DNA of 64,000 nt, taken from contig NC_079214.1 in the NCBI RefSeq assembly GCF_029633865.1, positions 19,098,119 through 19,162,118 of the forward strand. The letters are read 5' to 3'. A program made the translations under genes and the position numbers. The notes under the pieces are model-generated. The model searched no databases. It was not told the origin of the DNA and saw only the letters and a list, made by a program, of their open reading frames with translations. Origin of the DNA: Lampris incognitus. Lineage: Eukaryota > Chordata > Actinopteri > Lampriformes > Lampridae. Shown here one piece after another: positions 45,401-60,400 of this stretch. How positions within the stretch are numbered: position 1 is the first letter of the stretch; every line of letters starts with the position of its first letter.

Positions 45401-48400
45401 TTTGCAGGGCAACAGAGGGAGTCACAGTTTATGCATCCTGCAAATAAGGAAGAGGAAACACTTTGGCCATGATGCGTAAACATAACCACAACCTTTGTTT
45501 AACATTCAAGGCAAAATTCTGTCCTTTTTAAACAGTAAGTGATAGTAAAATCATAACCTGTGTACAGGTAGATGAGATCACTTAGAAAAAGGGTAAGGCT
45601 CCTCATTGTGTACATGCACATGTGTATGTTTGTTTGTTCTGTACCCTGAGACAAAGGTGCAGCACAGTGTCTTCTTTGTAGATGCTCTGCCAAGTCTGGA
45701 CCACCTCAGGGAGGAAGGACTTGACTATGTACAGGTGTCCTGGCTTCAGGATGTCATACTCAGACCAAGTGCAGAGCACCTTGAGGGCCCTCCTCAGCCC
45801 CCCACCCATCTCCTCCTTGCTGAGGAACTCTATTTTGGCACAGAGACCCTGCTGGGCCCAGGAAGACATGCTGTTGTTGATGGTGTTGGGGGAGCTTTCC
45901 TCCAGGCGGTATAGAGTCACCGGTTCTCCTGAAAGGATGTACACACAAACAGCAGATGAGCATTAGATCAGCTGACAGCTGGGCCTTTGCTGTACCCAGG
46001 AACAGCGGTTAAAACTCCTGCTTCTAAAAACCACATATGATCTGGTTGGCCTGAAATGAAAGCCCTCTTCTTTCTCTCCCATGTCTTCCCTACTCTGCAA
46101 TGGTAGGAGAGTGCAGATGGCTACAAAGACCAGGGAGTGTGTGCAGGGGACTGCTTTAAAATACCCCCCCTCCCAAAAAAGAAACCACTAGTACCCTGTT
46201 ATTGCCTGTTCTATAGCGCTTAGAAATGGTGGTTTTGAATATTTGCCGTCGCTATAAAATTCGTATTATTCCCAAAGTGAGATGGCCACTGCTACAAAGA
46301 TTTGCAGGCACTGAATCACAAGTGTTTATGATGGCATTTATCATATACTCTTACCCTGGGCAACTCATATGTGCAACAGAAAGATGGCCCCAGAATATTG
46401 CTGCAGACATGGCTAATTTCAAAAGTTGGTTCATCAGTGGCCTTTGTTCAGTTATATACTTGAACGAGGGTTGTCCTGCCAACACACCCATCAGTGTAAA
46501 CAGGGGAATTCAAGCGTTGTTAATCAAAACAACATATCAGGTGTGGGCAGCAGAGAGACGGTGGAGAAACCAGCTGGTCTCCCTTAACTGGCTCCTACTT
46601 CCTCATTCTCTAACTGCCAGAGGTCAGAGACGTTTCAGTAGTCAGAAGAGTGGCCATTATCTGTCCGTCTTTTCAGTGACAACTCAAATACACCAAGTCA
46701 TGGGTATTCTGACACGAGTTGTCCCAAGAAAACATTGCATTTTTAAGTGGCATTTTCTTTATTCTTTAATACGCTTTAAGCAGAAATTGTCCAGCGACGT
46801 TTAACAATGTAAACACATGGAAAAGTGTCTAACATGTAGGCTACGGGCATGAAAGATTAATTAATTAAAGATTAATTAAGCGTTTTGGGCGTCTAGATAA
46901 AGCGCTACATAAATGTAATCCATTATTATTATTAAAGAGACCACCAATCTCACCCAACCACCATCCCAAATCTAACCAAGTCTTACCTCTAGGGGGCACA
47001 GGGGTGAAAGGGATACTCTGGGAAAGCCTCATCAAGTTATTACGCTCCACAGCTACAGTGGGGACACACACACACATGGGTCAACATACTACTGTAGCAG
47101 GGGACTAAACAGCTTTGTTGGGCTGCATAATTATGATTAAAATGGGAATTTTAATTTTTCTAGATGCTGTGATTATCACTCATGACTACTAGTTTAAATG
47201 TCTCTATTGTAATACAAAAAGGGCTAAACTCACCTGAATACTGGTAGTTTTCCATGGGCTTAAATGGCGAGCCTATGGCTGCGTGGCAAAGCAAAGAAGT
47301 GATCAGTAAAACACATTCAGTTATTTGATGACAGTTGAGGAACCTAATAGAACGGCTTAGTGTCAGAACTCTGAATTCAACCAAGTGGCGAATACCCCGT
47401 GAATACCCCAACCTATTATAGCACCAGCCAGTAGATGGCTCTGGGACATTGTGTAACAGCAAAGCCTATTCAACAGATTCCATCTGACAGCCCTGCAACT
47501 GCCCATTGCACAAATTATGAGTCTGTTCAATGGCCCCTACAAGCCCTGTATCTTGAGGGAGTGAGAGGTTTGAAACTGTAAATTTTAGCTTTTAGGGATT
47601 CAGTTTTACCACCTGGAATTACATTTTTTGGTAACACTTTAGTATGGGGAACATAGTCACCATTAATTAGGTGCTTATTAGCATGCAAATTAGCAACATA
47701 TTGGCTCTTAATTGGTCATTATTACGTACTCATTAATGCCTTATTCTGCATGGCCTTATTATACAACCAGTAAGCCATTAACTATGAGTTTTCCCTCTAT
47801 AACCTCAGAATTATTGCTTATTAGTAGTACCATCTCAATATGCTTTGCTTAGTATGGACTTTATAAGGTGGTAATACCACAAGAAGAGTTATTCTCCCTT
47901 ACTAACACTTAATGAATATGGTCTGTTCTTACATAACAAAACACAAAACTCCAAGTGTTAATAGTGTTAAATTACTCTAAATTAAGTTTTTGTTACTTAG
48001 AATATGTTCCCCATACTAAAGTGACATCTTGATCATTACTAATTCACTAGTAATTAAGTTTTTTTTATCCCCCCCCCCCTTTTCTCCCCAATTGTATCTG
48101 GCTAATTACCCCCCTCTTCTGAGCCGTCCTGTTGCTGCTCCAACTCCCTCTGCCAAGCCGGGGAGGACTGGAGACTACCACATGCCTCCTCCGATACATG
48201 TGGAGTCGCCAGCCGTTTCCTTTCACCTGACGGTGAGGAGTTTCGCCAGGGGGACGTAACGCGTGGGAGGATCATGCTATTCCCCCCAGTTTCCCCTCCC
48301 ACCCAAACAGGCGCCCCGACCGACCAGAGGAGGCGCTAGTGCAACGACCAGGACACATACCCACGTCCCGCTTCCCACCCGCAGACACTGCCAATTGTGT

Positions 48401-51400
48401 CTGTAGGGACGCCCGACCAAGCTGGAGGTAACACGGGGATTTGAACCGGCAATCTCCGTGTAGGTAGGCAATGGCATAGTCCGCTATGCCTTGGAATTAT
48501 GATTATTCCGATGCATATTGAAATTGACTGTTGAATACTTTCTTTCAAATTTGAAAAAGGTTTGTACTTTTACTGCATTGTCGTATGTGAAAAAAGAACC
48601 CCCATCTATCTGGCACCAGAGTGATTAAAACACACATGAAATATATTTTTTATATATATATATAAATATATATATAATATTTTTTAGGCTCAGGCCTGAT
48701 TTCTGGTTGACCTCAGGTGATTGCTATCCTATCAGGAAACACTGAACTACTAGGGTCTCAACGTCCTTCCTGGGATGAGCTTTCCCGAAAAGATGTTTCC
48801 GAGCTCTGTGGTTACTTACAGTCTTTCCTGGCACCCAGATGGGCATGTCGTGAGGTGTAAAGACAAGCTGGAGCTGTAACCATAGAAAGAAAAATCCATA
48901 ACCACGCAGACATAATACATTTTACCAGTGTAATACCATGTTTCTTTCCTGTTGAATCTTATCTGAATTTAATTTTTTTTCAATAGAACAACACAGGGCT
49001 TTATACAGCAACAGACACCAAACCACAGATAATATTTCGAACCATGGCAGAAATGCATGGGCACCAAAGCAGGGGGAAAAGTTTTATGGAAATGTCAACC
49101 ATTTGCAAGGCTTTGACGATAATTTAACAGTTGGGAAATGTGGAAATGCAGAGACACGAAATGTGATGGATGTGATGGGAAGACAGGTAGGTTGAAGCTG
49201 AAGGTGGTGGTCAGGTTAATGCTGTTGGGACAGGTTGAGTTAGACAGAGAGAGACTGACAACCTTAAACCAAGCAGACAGACCAGGTGAGTGAAACCACT
49301 ACCCCCCTACCATTGAGAGCATCATCTCCAGGGGCTCTTCTAAAAGAGAGAGAGAAGGAAAAAGTCCTTCAGACATTAGAATTAAAAACCCTATTATACA
49401 AATAACATTTAGTACAGCTCCATCTCGAATCTAGATCACACTTCTACATATAAGCCAAGGTAAAGCTTTGCAACACAAGAGCTGTGTATTTGCAATGTGT
49501 GTCGCTTTGTGTGTCCCTGGATTTTGATTGTGTGAGTGGCAAAAAAAATGGCACAGCAGTCTTGCAAAACACATCAGATATAATTCACTCTAATTCCCAC
49601 CCCTGTCTAGAAGCTGCTATGGAGAACGAGTGTGGCATTATGTAGCTGCTGTGTCCTTTTGGATTTGAATTGTGCATGTGTGTTGCTGATGAGAAGCAAG
49701 ACACTTACAGGCTGCCGGCATGGGCTGACTTGACTTGGACCATCTCCTAGAGGAGAAAGTAAACAAAAACAATCATTAAATTACAGAGGTAGGGTATTAG
49801 AGATTTGGGCTGGACGATTATGGCAAAAATCATAATCACGATTATTTTGATTGGTATTGAAATCCCGATTATTAAACACGATTATTCATTGATTTGAAAA
49901 CATATGCGTTTATTGAACCATTAAAACACGATGACTTTGAACTTAAAATATAATTGAACTGAAAAACAAGAAATAAATGAAAATCAAGTAAAAAATATAA
50001 TAATAATTAAAACATAATAAAAGTAAGTAAAAACAACAAATAAAAATAAATATCACCAACTATGCTTTTAGTGCACTCATAGCCACAACCTACTGCAAAA
50101 ACTACTTAACACGCTTTGTTATAATCAGTATCAATATTAAAACTGTTAACATGTAAACTATAATTTCAGGTAGTGGCGCACTTGTGGCCAAAATGAGTAT
50201 TCCAAGAAACACTAATAACACACATTGAGCACCCCCCCCCCCCCCAAAAAAATCACCTGGCTGCTAAGGCTTTTTTTTTTTAACAAAAAAGTTGTAGCCA
50301 CCCAGTCCCATACCTCTATCCCGGCCCCCTGCAAAACCTAGTGCAAACTACAAAACAAGCAGCAGTATAATCAGTATGTTAAAACTGTTAACATGTTGAA
50401 ATATTTTGAGGTAGTAGTTGAAGCCACTCCTGTGGCTAAAATGTGTATTACAACAGGCAAAAACCACTACTGACAGCCAAAAAAAAAACAAAAAAAAAAA
50501 CCCTGCCAAAAGTTTAAAAAAATAAAATAAAATTAAAAAAAAGTACTAGCCACGTAGTCCCATACTCCCTCACCCCAGCTCCCTGCAATCTGCCCCCTGC
50601 AACCTCTTACAGGTTTTTGGCTAGCTACACCAGTCTGTTCACTTGGTCTGGCTTTAGTGATGAGCGTAGGCAGGTGACAACATTTCCACCTGTGCTAAAA
50701 ACCCTCTCTGATGAGGCACTTGTGGCTGGGATGCAGAGATATTTCCTAGACAGTTTGGAGAACCATGGGTAGAGTTTCTGTAATGCTTTCCACCACTCCA
50801 GTGGGTCGGCCTCAGTGTCCAGTGACCCTGCCTGGAGGTAGGACTCAAAAGCTAAAAAGCGTTTGAGGCATTGTCAGTAGTAATGCACACGAGGTTCTCC
50901 TCCTTTAGCCGTCGCTTGCCTCAGACCATCGGCGATGTTCATCCCTGTGTGGTCTTCAGGGAAAAATGCAGTTTGGAGACATTTCATTCGTCTTCATGGT
51001 GAATTCTGCATCGATGTAATGCAACGTGAGGCTTATATATGGCTCCATGGTGCGGCTTGACCATAAATCTGTTGTGGTGGCAAAATACCCTGCTGTAGAG
51101 ACATCTTCTGCAGCTTCAGCACGACATTTATCATACAGGGTGGGCAGTGCAACTCTGCTGAAATGTTTACGCGATGGCAACACGTAACGCTTGTCCAAAG
51201 TGTTCACTAGTTCACTAGCATGAATGTTACAGCATCTGTTATCTCTCGATGTCTCCGGGAGCTGGTGGGATATGTGGTGGCATTGTAGAGAGTGTCCTTA
51301 AAGTGATACTGACATCAAAATCTGAAAATTCGTATTGACAGGCTATGTTCCGAGTTGGAATGGGACCACGGAGAACTTCAGTTTCCAAAACAGCGTGTCT

Positions 51401-54400
51401 GCGGCCACACGATTAAGATCTGTGATTGACCATAGATGGTGTCCAATGCCAAATGTGCCGGTAGATACGTAGACACCAGTCAATTTGCATATAGGGTGTG
51501 TCCATAGCGTGATGCTTTAAAACCACGGAGAAGCCGTTCTTTCACCCCCTCCTGCTAGCTACTTGGCTCGAGTTTGTGCTATTTTGCTGAGACTTTATTA
51601 TCGATCTTGCTACGACGTATTGCTATCAATATATCTATCTGTCTATCTATCTATTTATCTAAATAACTATCTAACAGTTATTTGTATCACCGAATCCTCC
51701 TCCTTGAAACTGTAATCCTCGCAGAAGATCTCCCTCTCGCTATCAGACATTTTTTGTAAATAACAAGTGACGAGCGGTACCGAGCCCCACCCACCCAGGA
51801 AGACAGTAGCCAATAGCTTTGAATTCATATAACCACACCTATTTTCGGTTATGATTCAAACTCCCAATGTTAAAAAATGTGTTCGTAAAGGGCATGTCAG
51901 TCTCTCTTAAATAGAAGACCTGTGTTGCGGTGGCACTGGCTGAAATCGACGAGCTTTTACTTTTTTGTGTCTTTCGATCCTTTATAACTTCATCATAGAC
52001 CACGTTGTGAGTGGACTTCAGGTGATTAAACAAATTGGTCGTGTTGCTTTGGGGTGCAGACACGACCGGGTGACAAATCTTGCACACTATTTTAGTCTGT
52101 TCCAAGTCCGACTCCTCGAAACCAAAATGCTTCCAGACGACTGAATTGGTTTTACCTTTCTTCTCCAGCAGAGGCCGCCTTTCTGCCATCTTCTAAACGT
52201 TGTTTCACTCGAAGACCGAAAAACGCACGCCACCCCTCCGACCTCTTAACACGGACAGGAAAAGTGAAACTGTTTGAGCTTAAGAGGAGGGGCGGGGCAC
52301 ACAACTAGCTGGAAAAGACAGGTGCGTTGCATTTACAGCACAACCTAAAACTGGCCTACATGCCGCGGGATGTGGTATTATAATCGTTTTACTTCGATTA
52401 TCTCGTTTTTATGATCGTGGGAAGCCAAAATCGTAATTGAAAGTCGGTTAATCGTCCAGCCCTGTCAGAGATCAGACAGAAAACACGCGCACACATCACT
52501 GTTCTTACCAATACAGAAGCCCTTGGGTCTTCATTGACAACGATGTCTTCAGCCGACACTCTGCTCTTGTCTTTTTTAGCCAGAGCTAAAGATGCACAAG
52601 AAACATCCAATATGTGTCAATGTGTCAACATTTGGCTTTTGAATAAATGAAAATCATTAAGGATGATGGTTACATTCTAGAGCCGTAACGATGATGTCCA
52701 ACAAGGGTGAAAGTACTTAATTAATAAACAGTAATACTGGGCACAACGCTGTTCAAAATCAAGCAGGGTCCCTGAAAAATCCGAAAGCCCCCCAAAGCAA
52801 AAAGTAATGTCCAATGATTTTGGGGAGAACAGTTACAGGCACTCCTTTTTTAACTTGTTTCAAAGGAACAAAAACCAAACTCTCAGTTGCTGAATGACTG
52901 TCAGCTAGGAGATGGATAGTTTGCAGGATGTTAACTTACTGGAGTCAGGATGGAGGAAGGCGGGGTTTCTGTCAAACTCTGTAAAGCCAGCGTATGAGTT
53001 GACTGCCCTGATTTGACCATGAGTATCAGGATGCCCCTGTGGTAATAACAAATAAAAAACAGTGGCAGGAGTGAGATGGTCAACAGTTTAGAGAACAGTG
53101 AGCTATGGCGCATTTGGCACAATTTCGGCAAGTGTTAATCAAAATCTAGGTAAACTGATGGGGTTTTGCTGGCAGTTCAATTGATTATGGAGACACTCTG
53201 GAGAAGAGTCACTTATGAGACATCCATCTCAATGACGACAGCTTCGATAAAAAGGGAGGAAAAACAAATCCTCGCTCAGGCTCCTAAAATAAATTAATAC
53301 ACAAACACACACACGGGTGTGCAAAGAAACACTCGAGCACCTGCTGTCTGTTCTGTGATGCTGGGCTGTGCTGTCTGCTGGAAGTGGAGATCTCTTTGGG
53401 CGAAGAGTGCTGGAGGTCCGGGCTGTCTTTATGTCCTGCGTGACCCAAGAAAACACCGTCAGGTCACCAAGTGACTAGAATGGTCTACAAACATTTAGAG
53501 GTCTTAAGAGGAATGAAAGGCCTCGGAAGAGGGAGGTCTTGTCCAAATTTTTAAAAAAGTAACCCCCTTCTTCAGACATTCATTTTAGAGTAAAATGTTT
53601 GGAGAAAATTCAGTTTATGTGTTTATAACCAAACCCAGTTGAATATTTTGACTAATTCTCAGTACTTGTTTTATTCTGTATTGAGCACGGGAAGGGTGGG
53701 GATTGGGGGCTTAGGGAGAGCTTGGACAATATTTAATCATAAATTTTAAATTAGTTTGTGGTAAATGTCCAATTTTACCTCATACTTACTGGTACTTGTT
53801 TTCCACATTCAGTAACTCACCCATGTGGTGTCCTAAGCAGGTCAAAACCTATTTGAAAATAAAGACTTCATACAGTTTTCTCTGCAAACCACCCCTTTTT
53901 GTTAATCTGAAAAAAAAATCACCCAGTTTCTCTATACATCAATAATGGCATAAAGAAAAAGACAGGCAAATCCAATGTATTTTAACTGTGTTTGCGCCAT
54001 TTGCTTGATATAATAACATGCATAGTTCAGTCCCTCTGACTCACTTCTCTCACCTCCACCTGTCGAACACATGTATAACCAATCATACTTAGGGCAGTAA
54101 AACCGCAACCAACCAATCATTCATGCTTGGGTTATGTCGTACTTGGGAATCACCAAACCACCAGCCAGCATAACAGATCGAAAACAAAAAAAATGACCCA
54201 CAGAAGCAGAGATCAGAAGAAGAAGAAAGAAAACAGGGAACCTGATCTGAGGAATAAATAGGCCCAAGCACCAAGCAATTGCAGCCCTGAACTAAGGCTA
54301 ACACTGAAACTCAAACCTCTGGTCCCGCTCGGCTCTCTGGCTGCGTTCTTCTTGTTTAGGGGGGCTTCTGACACACACTGCCCCTGACTGAAGGCCTTTG

Positions 54401-57400
54401 GTGGAGCCACCGGTCCCGCCATAATCCCTTCTCTGCTTCTTCGCCTATGGGGTGGCCTAGGTGCTACAGCAGGGGCCGGGATACCTGGTGGGGATCTGTG
54501 CTTGTGGGTGTCAATCGGTGATGAGATCATCTCAGAGGCAGGCTCAAGGGCCAATGGGACTTCATCATCTCTACCATGGCCACAAAGAGAGCCCCTTACT
54601 GGCCTTTCCTCATCATCGCAAAATGCTTTGTTCACATACCCCCCATGTACTTCTTTCTCCCCATTCTCTAACCATTCAGTGCGCTTAGGCTTCTCAGTGC
54701 AAGCAGGTAAGCAGGCAGAGTGAGCAGAGCCTGAATGCTTGGAAACAATGACAACAGTGGGATACACACACGCATAGTTCTCATCCTCCTCCATTTTCTT
54801 CTCATCGACTTTACGTTCACCCTCACTCTTATACTTACCAACAAATGCCCCAAACTCTACATTGGTGCTGTCTGGGGGGATGGGGTGTTGGTATGGCCCA
54901 GCTAAGGTGAGTTCTGGGTGGCTGGAGCCACTGGGCTGGGAGGGGGTGCTGCTGACGTAGAACTGAGCCCCAGGAGAGGGAACGTTGGGCAGACTAGAGG
55001 GGGAGTCGGTGAGGCCCGACTCCTGTGGACGGGTCAGCTGCCTCTGGGTGAAGGAGTGGCCTCGAAGACGCAGCTCCGGGGGGGTGAAAGCCATGGCACT
55101 GGGGATGAAGGCACTGGCATTGGCGCTGCCCAAGGAGCCAGCCTCTGCAGCAAGATGTCCCAGCCCGACCACCCCCTTCCTCTCTGGACTCAGAGTTGGG
55201 TTGGGGTCCTGCCCCAGCCCAGTTCCTAGGCCGAGCCCTGCTCTCCTGCTACTCTCTGGCCCAGGCCCTCCCCCTGCACCAAAGCCAAAGAGAGAATCTG
55301 CCATGTTACCCCCGACCTTGGGAAAAGAAGAGCCAAAGAAGGGCCCCACACTACGTTTGCCTAGCACAGAGGATTTGGAATGAGGGCCAGTGTCTGTGGC
55401 AGGGCCCAGGCTAGGGACCACATTCTTGGAGAGGCTGAGTTCCCGGGTGATCTGATTGTGAACCTTGCTGGCCTCCGATGCCCTCTGGGCAGTCAGGGCC
55501 TTCAGGGTGTCCACAGTCAGAGCAGAGAGGTCCTGGAGGTGTCCAATCTGGGAGTCCAGCGTGTGCAATGAGCGCTTGATAAAGTTGACCTTGTTCCCAA
55601 CTTCCTTCAGCTGGACACACATGGTCTCAACCCTAGGTGTACAGAAAACGGTGGCCTTAGTTTTCCAGAGCTCAGCACACCAGAAAATGTTGAAACTTTC
55701 TACTTTTAAAGCATTTTCAAGATTTTCAAAATTATAATTTGATCGGAAATAAGTGACATAACTGATCTTGAAAACTCATTTTGAAAACATTAAACTCTAA
55801 CCAAGATTGGGTAATGTTAAAGTTGCATACTGTATACTGCAAAACACCAATTCATTGGTTAATCTTGTCTCAGTGCTTGGTACTTATTTAAATTCACTAC
55901 ATCTACAATGCTGTATGTATTGTTTATTTGCCTTTAATTAGTACTTTGTACCTTGCTTTGGAAAAATGCAATTACAAACTCACCTGTCTGAGGTAAGGCG
56001 TATACGCTCTTCGCTCCCCGAATGAAACTGATCCTCTTTCTCATGGAAGTAGGTCTCCACGCACTGCTCCTCAAAATCATGTAGCTTCTTTTGGTCCTCT
56101 TCTGTCAGAAACAGCTCTGCAGGAGATGGGATCAAAGATGAGTTACACAAATAAGCAGCTTATATGCAAAACAGACTTGTTGAACCAGTAGTAAGGTGAT
56201 TAAAAAGAGCCAATGGAAAATACAAGATTTGCAGATGAACTCCAACTGATGTAAAAAATAAAAATGCCATATTATGTGTGTCATGCAGAAGCCTCCTTGT
56301 CTTTTTTTTTTTTTTACTTTATCTAACTCATGCATCAAATGTGAAATATGTCACCAATCAACCAAAAATTGTTTTTGTTAACTTAAAACTTGAATCACAG
56401 AAAGTTGAATTAGTTCATCTGGACACAACGTTTATTGACAGATATGTTTCATCACTCATCTAAGTGACTTCTTCAGTGTCAACTGACTGCAGGTATCCCC
56501 ACCTTTATAAACTGTAAGGTGGCATAACGACCGAACCAACGATCAGTTTCATATGCAAATTGCCGTGACCATTAACTAGAGTTACAATGGCCATGTGTAT
56601 TATTCACAGAGGATTGGGGAATGTTTGCAGTCACAGCACTGTAAGATGGCGACAGATGTACTCTTTCCCCACCCCCTCGGTTCAGGGATGGTCATTCCCT
56701 CTTCACATACATGGCCTCTTTGACTCCTGTTCAACCCAGCGTTCCTCCCTATCAAGGATGTGCACATCCTCATCCTTGAAAGAGTGGCCACTGGCCTGTA
56801 GATGCGTGTAGACTGCAGAGTCCTGGCCTGACACGTTAGCTCGTGTGTTGTGCCATCCTCTTGGCCAGCGTTTGTTTGACATGCCATGACTTGTACATCG
56901 GGGAAACCAAACATCTTACAGTACTGTGATTGCAACTATTCCCCAATCCTCTATGAGTAGCACACATGGCCATTGTAACTCTAGTTAATGGTCACGGAAA
57001 ATTTGAATATGAAACTGATTGTTGGTTCGGTCGTTAGGCAACTGTATTGTTTATAAGTCTGTGAAGGTTCTCATTCATCCAGGTCATGGTTATCCAAAGG
57101 AGTTGAATCAAGTGCAACTGGACTTGGTACATATCCGTGAAGACGTTTCGCCTCTCATCCAAGAGGCTTCCTCAGTTAGTGCCTTTCTGACTAGGCCAAG
57201 CTAGTCTGACTGGCCGGTGATGAGACTCAGAATTTATCATCTAGGAGTTGTTGTCAGAGCTATTGATATGCATGGCTCTTTGTGATCCGATGTTTACCAA
57301 CGCCCGTCGCTAACAGAGCCATAGATATGAGTGGCTCTTTTGTGTACCGATGTTTGGCTGCGCCCATCGTTATCGGAGCTATTGATTTGCGTGGCTCTCC

Positions 57401-60400
57401 TGTGCTCCGATGTCCAGCCGATTTGCATTTGTTTAGCAGCGACGGTCGTTGGGGGTGTTAGTTTCGACTTCATTGTTCAGTGGTCATGAGAGTCGTTGGA
57501 GCCGTTAGTGACCGACTGTTGTTCTTGGAGGCTAGGCTTCTTGAGTCTCCTGGGTAGAGATGAAAGGATGGAATTGTAAGTGGGAGATAGGTGGTGTCGC
57601 AGACCTCCTCCTCTGTTGGGGGATGGTTTTTCCAGTTTCACATAGATGGCTTCCTTCACACCTCTTTCAAACCATCTATCTTCTCTGTCCAAAATGTGTA
57701 CGTTGCTGTCCTCGAAGGAGTGTGTCTTCTCCTTTAGGTGTAGATAAACTGCTGAGTCTTCTCCTGAGGAGTTTGGCCTTCTGTGTTGGGCCATCCGTTT
57801 GTGTAGTGGTTGTTTGGTTTCTCCTATGTATAGGTCAGTGCAATCCTCATTGCATTGTACAGCATACACCAGATTGCTTTTTCGGGTGTGTGGTACACAG
57901 TCTTTTGGATGAACCAGTCTTTGTCGGAGTGTGTTGCGGTTTTGAAATATACCAGGATGCGGTGTTTGTTGAAAATTCTCCTGAGTTTCTCGGAGACCCC
58001 AGAAACATACGGGATGACTGTGCTCTTCCTTCTGTTCCTTTTCTCCTCGTCGCTCACCTGGTTGGTCTTTTTGGAATGTGTTGCAGTTTTCACAAAGGTC
58101 CAACTGGGGTAGCCGCAGGTTTTTAAAGCTCCCCTCAGGTGTTTGTGTTCTTCCCGTTGGTCCTGAGTGCTGCTGGGCACATTGTCAGCTATGTGTTGCA
58201 AAGTTCTGATGACGCTCAGTTTGTGTTCCAGCGGGTGGTGTGAGTCAAAAAGTAGATATCGGTCTGTGTGTGTAGGTTTCCTGTAAACCCCAATGTGGAC
58301 GTTACAGTCCAAGAAGGGCAAACTGTTGTTCTTTACGTCTTCCCTTGTGAACTTAATGTTCTTGTCCACTGAGTTGATGTGTTTGGTAAACGCTTACACC
58401 TGTTGTGTTTGGATTTTGACCCATGTGTCGTCCACATATCTGAACCAGTGGCTCGGAGGTGTTCCTCTGAAGGAGTTCAGGGCCCTGTGTTTTACCTCTT
58501 CCATATATAAGTTGGCCACAATGGGCGATACTGGTGAGCCCATTGCACAGCTGTGTTTCTGTCTGTAAAACTGGCCCCTGAATTGGAAAAATGTAGTGTT
58601 CAGGCAAAGGTCCAGTGTTGGCAAATCTGGTCTGGGCAGAGGTTGGTCCTATTCTGGAGAGTGTCGTCCCGTAGCAAATGTTGCCTCACAGTTTCCAAAG
58701 CCTCCATGGTTGGGATGCAGGTGAATAACGAGGTCACGTCATAGGGTACCATGGTTTCATCCAGTTCCAGTTTTACGCCTTGGACCTTGTCCACGAAATC
58801 AATGGGGTTTTGGATATGGTGAGGTGTTTTGCCCACTAAAGGGGTCAAGATGTTGGCTATATGTTTGGCAATGTTGTACGTGACCGAGTTTATGCTGCTG
58901 ACGATGGGCCTGAGGGGGGTTCCATCTTTATGGATCTTAGGGAGTCCATATATGCATGGAATGTTATCTTGTGGGTAGAGACTGTGGTATTTTATCCGAT
59001 CAATGGTTCCTCCTTTCTGTAGTTTCTGTAGGTACTCTATTATTCTCCTCTTGTAACCACTAGTAGGATTGCGTCTCAGAGGTTCATAGGTGTCGGTGTC
59101 GCTGAGTAATGACGTGATCTTGGCGTGGTAGTCTGTTGTGTTGAGGATAACCGTGCATCTCCCCTTATCTGCTGGAAGGATAGTGATGTTTTCGTCCTTG
59201 CTCAGGGCTGTCACGGCTTTCCTTTCCTCCATGGTTAGGTTTGAAGGAGGGAGTTTCGCATTGGACAGAGCTGCTGATACCTTTAATCTAAGCTGTTCTG
59301 CCTCGGTTTCCGTTAGCTTGTTTTTCCTTATGGCTGATTCTGTGGATGTCATGAGGTCAACTATAGGTAGTTGTTTGGGTGTCATAGCGAAGTTCAGTCC
59401 TTTGGCTAAGACCTCCTTCTCTGATTGGGAAAGTACCTTGTCCAACAGATTCTTGATCCATCTGTTCTGCGTTCCGTTTTGTGTGGGATGTTCTGTCTTT
59501 TGTCTCCAGGTAAGTATATCTGCTTGGCTAGTGTTGTTGGTTCGTCGCTGTAAGTTCTGAAACTTCCTTGTCTGCCTTTCTTTGGTTTTGTGGTGTTGAG
59601 ATAGTTGAGCTTTCTTGGTGAAATCAGTGATCCTCTCCAAGACTGCACCAGGCAAGTGGGATGTTATTTGCTGGAGCAGTGTGTCAGATTTCTCCTTCAG
59701 CCCTTCAATATTGTTTATAAGGGTGGGGATACCTGCAGTCAGTTGAGACTGAAGAGGTCACTTACACGAGCGATGAAACATTTCTCCGACTAAACCTTGT
59801 GTGCAGATGAACTGATTTAACTTCCTGCGATTTCCTTACCTAGATTATTGAGCATGCATCAAGACACTAAAAACTGAATGAGAACCACTGGCGGTGGGGG
59901 CAATAATTTTTCTGATAATTCAGGGTGTAAAAGTTTTCTGCCAAACACAGACAGGGGAACTAACATACTTGGTCCGTAGGTGTTTTCCTTCTTCCTCTTT
60001 CGGCACATGCAGAAGAGAGAGTAGATGTGGCAGAGGAGGATGAAGGGAGGAGGGAGAACGGGCTTCTCATGGTAGGCCATGATGAAGTGGTAGCGCTGGT
60101 ACTTCCACACAAGGTTAGAAATTGACTTGACTTGCAGGTAAACATTACTGGAAAAGATGAGAATTATGAATAAGTGAGGTGCTGGCCCAATAGTGCTGCT
60201 ACTCAGACCCAACTCAACAGTGAGCTTTTCTTGAGAACAAAAGAATTCAGCTGAAAATGGCAGGGGCATGGGAACACAATATAGATGTAGGATCTCTTTG
60301 GAAAAAAAATACAAAACTACCTGATTTCATTTCAAGCAGTGGTGGTGCATTTGACATCCACTGTCCAAACAGTGTATGTCACTGAATTACACGTGCCATA

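Noticed and set aside
46226-46804. 192-codon plus-strand ORF in a trpm7 intron
   Set aside because: No recognisable domain, antisense to trpm7, no splice or promoter evidence; likely chance.
54213-54316. Last part of the long trpm7-frame ORF ending in poly-Phe
   Set aside because: Beyond both possible donors; hydrophobic low-complexity translation of intron sequence.
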